A stretch of 42,172 bases of DNA from Acidobacteriaceae bacterium. GTDB lineage: Bacteria; Acidobacteriota; Terriglobia; Terriglobales; Acidobacteriaceae. The stretch lies in NCBI GenBank assembly GCA_003140075.1, contig PLIO01000048.1, forward strand, positions 1 through 42,172, given 5' to 3'. Within the stretch, counting starts at the first letter, position 1. Every line of letters starts with the position of its first letter. Shown piece by piece: positions 39,363 through 42,172 of this stretch. The notes under the pieces were generated by a model. The model did no database searches. It had not been told where the DNA came from and was given only the letters and a program-made list of their open reading frames with translations. The translations under genes and the position numbers were made by a program.

Positions 39363-39890
39363 TTAATTCGGCGGCTTCCGCTTTAAGTATGCGGCGTACC
39401 AATCGGTTTTGATCTCGTTCTGCGCGTCCTGTAGCGTGGTCTTCCCGGCACAGACCTCTTTGTTGAGTTCGGTTTCAAGCCAGTCTTTTTCGTGCGCTCC
39501 CGGATGTTGGGTGTAGGGTTGTGGCCATAGGTTCTCGAGTGTGTCTGCGCCGCCCAGGTCGCGGCTGATCAGGTGGTCAACCTCGCAGCCCTCGGTCACG
39601 GGTTGCCCGTTCGTCCCGGTGTGCGTCTTCAAGGCGCAAACGCCCTTGCCCGGCGCGGTGCCGTACTGCGCATAGGCGGCGGCCTTCATTTGCGCCGTGA
39701 CGTGCCTCTCGTCTGTCCCCCATTTGATCGCGCAAATAGTGGCCTTATTATTTAGTCGCAACGCGCCTTTGGTGACTGCGGGGTCGGGCATGAGAGCTGG
39801 CCCGTTCTGCTTATACTGGGCCTGCTGGGCCGGCAGGACGCGGGCACAGAATAAGGCGACAACAAATCCGAAGACGAATCTGCGTGTCAT
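39363..39890 (-). CDS. Secreted HNH-like endonuclease-fold protein
   Basis: 175 aa with signal peptide MTRRFVFGFVVALFCARVLPA. The HNH-type centre CEVDHLISRDLGGADTLENL followed by WPQPY (about residues 101-125) carries the D-H, N and downstream His (TQHPGAHEK) of ββα-metal nucleases. A secreted nuclease or a structural relative is suggested; no immunity gene is adjacent. Convergent with glmM across 15 bp. The gene is flanked by a duplicated piece of the glmM end (39298-39340 and 39986-40026). Confidence 0.8.
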   Translation of the reverse strand: MTRRFVFGFVVALFCARVLPAQQAQYKQNGPALMPDPAVTKGALRLNNKATICAIKWGTDERHVTAQMKAAAYAQYGTAPGKGVCALKTHTGTNGQPVTEGCEVDHLISRDLGGADTLENLWPQPYTQHPGAHEKDWLETELNKEVCAGKTTLQDAQNEIKTDWYAAYLKRKPPN

Positions 39891-39985
39891 GACTGCTCCT
39901 GCGTTTCAGCCCAAGCGCCATCGAATTTATGCGGCAGGCAGGATGGTACAACAGTTTTGCGCAAAAGCAATTAAGAATTACACGG

Positions 39986-40026
39986 CGCTCACGGCGGGGA
40001 TCGCGGGAAGGTCAAAATGCGCTGGG
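39986..40026 (+). repeat. Duplicated fragment of the glmM 3' end
   Basis: 39986-40007 matches 39298-39319 at 21 of 22 positions, and GCGCTGGG follows at nearly the same distance in both (39333-39340, 40019-40026). The fragment is out of context here and not part of a gene, indicating a duplication on either side of the HNH gene. Confidence 0.7.
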
Positions 40027-40075
40027 AGTGTGAGAAGTAGGGCGTGGGCTTCGACGGGAAGTCTGCGGTTGCCGT

Positions 40076-40408
40076 TCACTCGAATATCGGTGCTATCCTC
40101 GCCAGCACTTCACCCATGATCGCGTCCGGGATGCTTTCCAGTTTCTTGCCGCCGCGTGCGGCCAGGTCGAGGGCGCGGGGCTGGTCGCAGCGGATAATTC
40201 CTGTCGTTTTAGTTCCGGCATCAGTCAAGGGCACGGCGAAACCTGCCGTGCGCGCGAAATTACCGCCGCTCGTGATGGGCAGAACTACCGGGACTTTGGT
40301 GACCCGGTTGAAAGGCTCAGGGGAAACGATCAGCACCGGGCGGCGGCCTTTTTGCTCGTGGCCCGAGGTGGGATCGAGGCTGACAAGCCAGATTTCGCCG
40401 CGCTTCAT
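40076..40408 (-). CDS. MazF/PemK family toxin (endoribonuclease)
   Basis: 110 aa starting at ATG 40408. It begins MKRGEIWLVSLDPTSGHEQK, the standard MazF/ChpB opening, with GRRPVLIVSPEPFNRVTKVP and VVLPITSGG following; the tail ends GEVLARIAPIFE. MazF toxins cut mRNA at specific short sequences. The frame remains open upstream past the antitoxin, but the family start is clear. It lies 35 bp downstream of its antitoxin gene on the same strand. Confidence 0.93.
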   Translation of the reverse strand: MKRGEIWLVSLDPTSGHEQKGRRPVLIVSPEPFNRVTKVPVVLPITSGGNFARTAGFAVPLTDAGTKTTGIIRCDQPRALDLAARGGKKLESIPDAIMGEVLARIAPIFE

Positions 40409-40443
40409 TGCTCGATGCCCCGCTCGTTCCATCGTGCGGTCCA

Positions 40444-40725
40444 TCAGATGAGTTCGCTCCCGACGGGCTTGCTGTCGAGCCATTCTCGTTCTTGCTTCGA
40501 GCCTCGCTTCGAGCCTTGTTTCGAACGACGCACCTTGGGATTGCATTGGGCGAGCAGTTCGTCCAGGGTATAGCGTGGACGCTGCCGTGGCTGCACGACC
40601 AGACGGCCACTTTGGATCGCGATGCCAACCTTGGCGCCGGCCTCCAATTGCAGGATGTCGAGCAGCGCGGGCGGGACGGCCAGCATGACCGAGCCGCCGA
40701 CTTTGCGCAAGTTGGTGGTGCGCAT
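40444..40725 (-). CDS. MazE-type (AbrB-fold) antitoxin
   Basis: 93 aa. The N-terminal swapped-hairpin DNA-binding domain is MRTTNLRKVGGSVMLAVPPALL, then GAKVGIAIQSGRLVVQP. The C-terminal part (RYTLDELLAQCNP and beyond) should wrap the toxin. A short reiterated stretch SKQGSKRGSKQ is near the end. The promoter contains an 18-bp palindrome typical of autorepressed operators. Upstream and tightly spaced with the toxin. Confidence 0.92.
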   Translation of the reverse strand: MRTTNLRKVGGSVMLAVPPALLDILQLEAGAKVGIAIQSGRLVVQPRQRPRYTLDELLAQCNPKVRRSKQGSKRGSKQEREWLDSKPVGSELI

Positions 40726-40739
40726 TACGTTCTCCTTCA

Positions 40740-40757
40740 GTTATACTAAAGTATAAC
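40740..40757. promoter_or_regulatory. Palindromic operator between mazE and the divergent nuclease-like gene
   Basis: GTTATACT-AA-AGTATAAC read on the plus strand as GTTATACTAAAGTATAAC: perfect 8-bp arms. TATACT on either strand resembles a -10 box, so one site could govern both the toxin-antitoxin pair (minus) and the 40787 gene (plus). Confidence 0.65.
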
Positions 40758-40786
40758 ATACGAAAAGCGCAAGGAGGCAACCTTCA

Positions 40787-41386
40787 ATGTTCGACGATCT
40801 GATCGTGGAGAAAAGTCCGCCGCCGAATCGGCGCGGCACGTGTACAGGTGAAAAGGAACATCACTTTACCGAGGCTGCCGTAATGCTTGCCTTTGCCGAG
40901 CATCTATCCCGAACCCTGCCTGCACTCAAGCGAGTGGAGCTTCACCCTGACGGCGAGCACGCAAAGCAGTTCGACATCGTCCGATGGCTCCTCGCCCAAG
41001 GATTTGTGCGCGGGGAGAAACGCGGTAAGACGACATACGGTGGGATGTACGTTCGCGGTCAGCAGACGATCTTCGTGCAGCCAAAGTCCGGACAAGGTGA
41101 CGTGGTCGCAGAAACGAATGTCCTTAAGCTCAGCGCAGAGTGTAAAGGCGGAATAGTTAATACGTCTCATGCCGGGCAGGTGTCGCGCCTTCGGAAAGGC
41201 CTCTGTGAAGTGATTGGACAGCTTATGCAAACCCCGAAACGAGGGGTGCAGGTTGCTGTCGTACCAAACACTGCCGTCACGCTCAGGCTCGCACGGAAAC
41301 TCGCTCCGCGAGCGCATGACGCGGGCATTGAGATAGCACTCGTCGACTCGAAAGGCCGCGTGACCGATTTCCCATTCGTCAGTTAA
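40787..41386 (+). CDS. Putative PD-(D/E)XK-fold protein, 199 aa
   Basis: Soluble, ATG at 40787 with AAGGAGG about nine bases upstream. No named family recognised. A nuclease-like pattern is visible: GDVVAETNVLKLSAECKGG (Asp105, Glu118-x-Lys120), the arrangement of PD-(D/E)XK active sites. The segment before it (TIFVQPKSGQG) would supply a strand. It is divergent from a MazEF-type module and shares its operator region. Role as a restriction or DNA-repair nuclease is speculative. Confidence 0.7.
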   Translation: MFDDLIVEKSPPPNRRGTCTGEKEHHFTEAAVMLAFAEHLSRTLPALKRVELHPDGEHAKQFDIVRWLLAQGFVRGEKRGKTTYGGMYVRGQQTIFVQPKSGQGDVVAETNVLKLSAECKGGIVNTSHAGQVSRLRKGLCEVIGQLMQTPKRGVQVAVVPNTAVTLRLARKLAPRAHDAGIEIALVDSKGRVTDFPFVS

Positions 41387-41416
41387 GCCCGCCGAGGGCG
41401 GCTGTCCCCACACGGG

Positions 41417-42172
41417 CTAATCTAGGTCTCTCCAGTTCGGGCCTACTTCCATTTCTACTAACAGCGGCACGGCTAGCGTGTGAACTTTTTCCATGTGCTC
41501 GCGAACCAGCGACTGCATCGTCTCTACTTCCTTCTCCGGGACTTCGAAGACTAGTTCGTCGTGGACTTGCAGCGTCATTCTCGACTTCAGCCCACGCTCT
41601 TGCAACGCGGCGTCGATGCGGATCATTGCTACTTTGATCAGATCAGCCGCCGTGCCTTGCAGCGGTGTGTTTACTGCTGTGCGCTCCGCGAAGCCTCTTT
41701 GATTTGCGTTTTTGCTGTTGATGTCGGGGATGGGACGGATGCGGCCGTGGAGGGTTCTTACTTTCAGGTCGCGGCGGGCTTCTTCCAGCGTTTTGTCGAT
41801 AAAGGCGCGGACGCCTTTGTATTTTTCAAAATAGTTGGCGATGAAAAGTTTCGCTTCGGCGGGCTCGATGCCTAGTTGCTGCGACAGGCCGAAGGCGGAG
41901 AGGCCGTAGACGATGCCGAAGTTGACGACTTTGGCCTGGCGGCGGTGGTCGGGGGTGACCATTAGCGGCGGGACTCCGAAGACTTGCGAGGCGGTAAGGG
42001 TGTGGATGTCGTCGCCGCGGCGGTAGGCCTCGACCAGGAGTGGGTCGCGGGAGAAGTGGGCCAGCAGGCGGAGCTCGATCTGCGAATAATCGGCGGTTAG
42101 GAGGACGTGGCCGGGCTCGGCGATGAAGGCGGCGCGGATGCCACGTCCTAGTTCGGTGCGGATGGGAATGTT
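41417..42172 (-). CDS. polA: DNA polymerase I, C-terminal part (N-terminal region beyond window)
   Basis: 251 codons of the polymerase domain. Motif A is DYSQIELRLLAHFSRD, motif B RRQAKVVNFGIVYGLSAFG, and motif C LQVHDELVFEV. NTPLQGTAADLIK precedes motif C. The frame is open to the window's end at 42172 and stops at 41417. Pol I fills gaps and removes RNA primers; its 5'-nuclease and proofreading regions would lie outside. Confidence 0.97.
   Translation of the reverse strand, partial: NIPIRTELGRGIRAAFIAEPGHVLLTADYSQIELRLLAHFSRDPLLVEAYRRGDDIHTLTASQVFGVPPLMVTPDHRRQAKVVNFGIVYGLSAFGLSQQLGIEPAEAKLFIANYFEKYKGVRAFIDKTLEEARRDLKVRTLHGRIRPIPDINSKNANQRGFAERTAVNTPLQGTAADLIKVAMIRIDAALQERGLKSRMTLQVHDELVFEVPEKEVETMQSLVREHMEKVHTLAVPLLVEMEVGPNWRDLD

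Noticed and set aside
1..42172. tRNA or rRNA genes
   Set aside because: No T-loop GGTTCGAATCC-like motif in a foldable context and no rRNA sequence was seen by eye; a covariance search was not possible.

Overview
The window is about 42 kb of a GC-rich bacterial chromosome around the replication and segregation control region. Gene content points to Acidobacteriota (Terriglobia-like). It has hopanoid gene hpnH, rpmH-dnaA-dnaN, a cdaA-cdaR-glmM operon, several DUF families common in that phylum, and intergenic repeats of the 'ttccgaa...gaggaatc' and 'cttcgactgcgctcagg' kind. The phylum is inferred from content; no rRNA gene is present.

Layout. 1-1960: end of hpnH and two uncharacterised proteins. 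2014-5557 (minus strand): the classical rpmH-rnpA-yidD-yidC-khpB(jag) block. 5558-9603: a 632-bp gap, then dnaA, dnaN and an MscL channel with a zinc ribbon. 9678-14221: a DinB-like protein, a degenerate receiver, a DUF2911 protein, a beta-propeller protein, an uncharacterised protein and a STAS protein. 14231-17217: repeat elements and a novel 875-aa membrane-anchored protein. 17434-20859: parB, parA, a 470-bp non-coding stretch rich in sites, then rsmG. 20890-24133: a tightly overlapping cassette of C5-methyltransferase, ParB-fold protein (frameshifted), Mrr-like nuclease and Vsr. 24517-26399: two divergent DUF3494 ice-binding-type proteins. 26943-31723: a secreted cupin, a DUF2905 protein and two tandem secreted beta-propeller paralogues. 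31755-36198: an acetyltransferase, xseA, an LprI-like secreted protein and a low-GC membrane protein. 36344-39347: cdaA-cdaR-glmM. 39363-42172: a secreted HNH-like protein, a MazEF-type module, a PD-(D/E)XK-like protein and the C-terminal part of polA.

The strongest observation concerns the parA-rsmG gap (19591-20061). It holds five 16-bp parS-like palindromes of a divergent type plus a sixth looser one, a perfect DnaA-box match with a near copy, two perfect 17-bp palindromes and an AT-rich direct repeat. In the lines I counted by hand, the plus strand changes from C-rich on the left to G-rich on the right across this gap, although parA and rsmG lie on the same strand. I infer that replication may start here rather than at dnaA-dnaN.

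A second theme is that intergenic-type repeats have been absorbed in frame into conserved genes (parB, rsmG and the Ycf48-like gene). A third is foreign material next to the origin: the four-gene methylation/restriction cassette, the ice-binding pair, a propeller paralogue with reversed strand bias, and a low-GC gene whose start codon is buried in a 19-bp hairpin.
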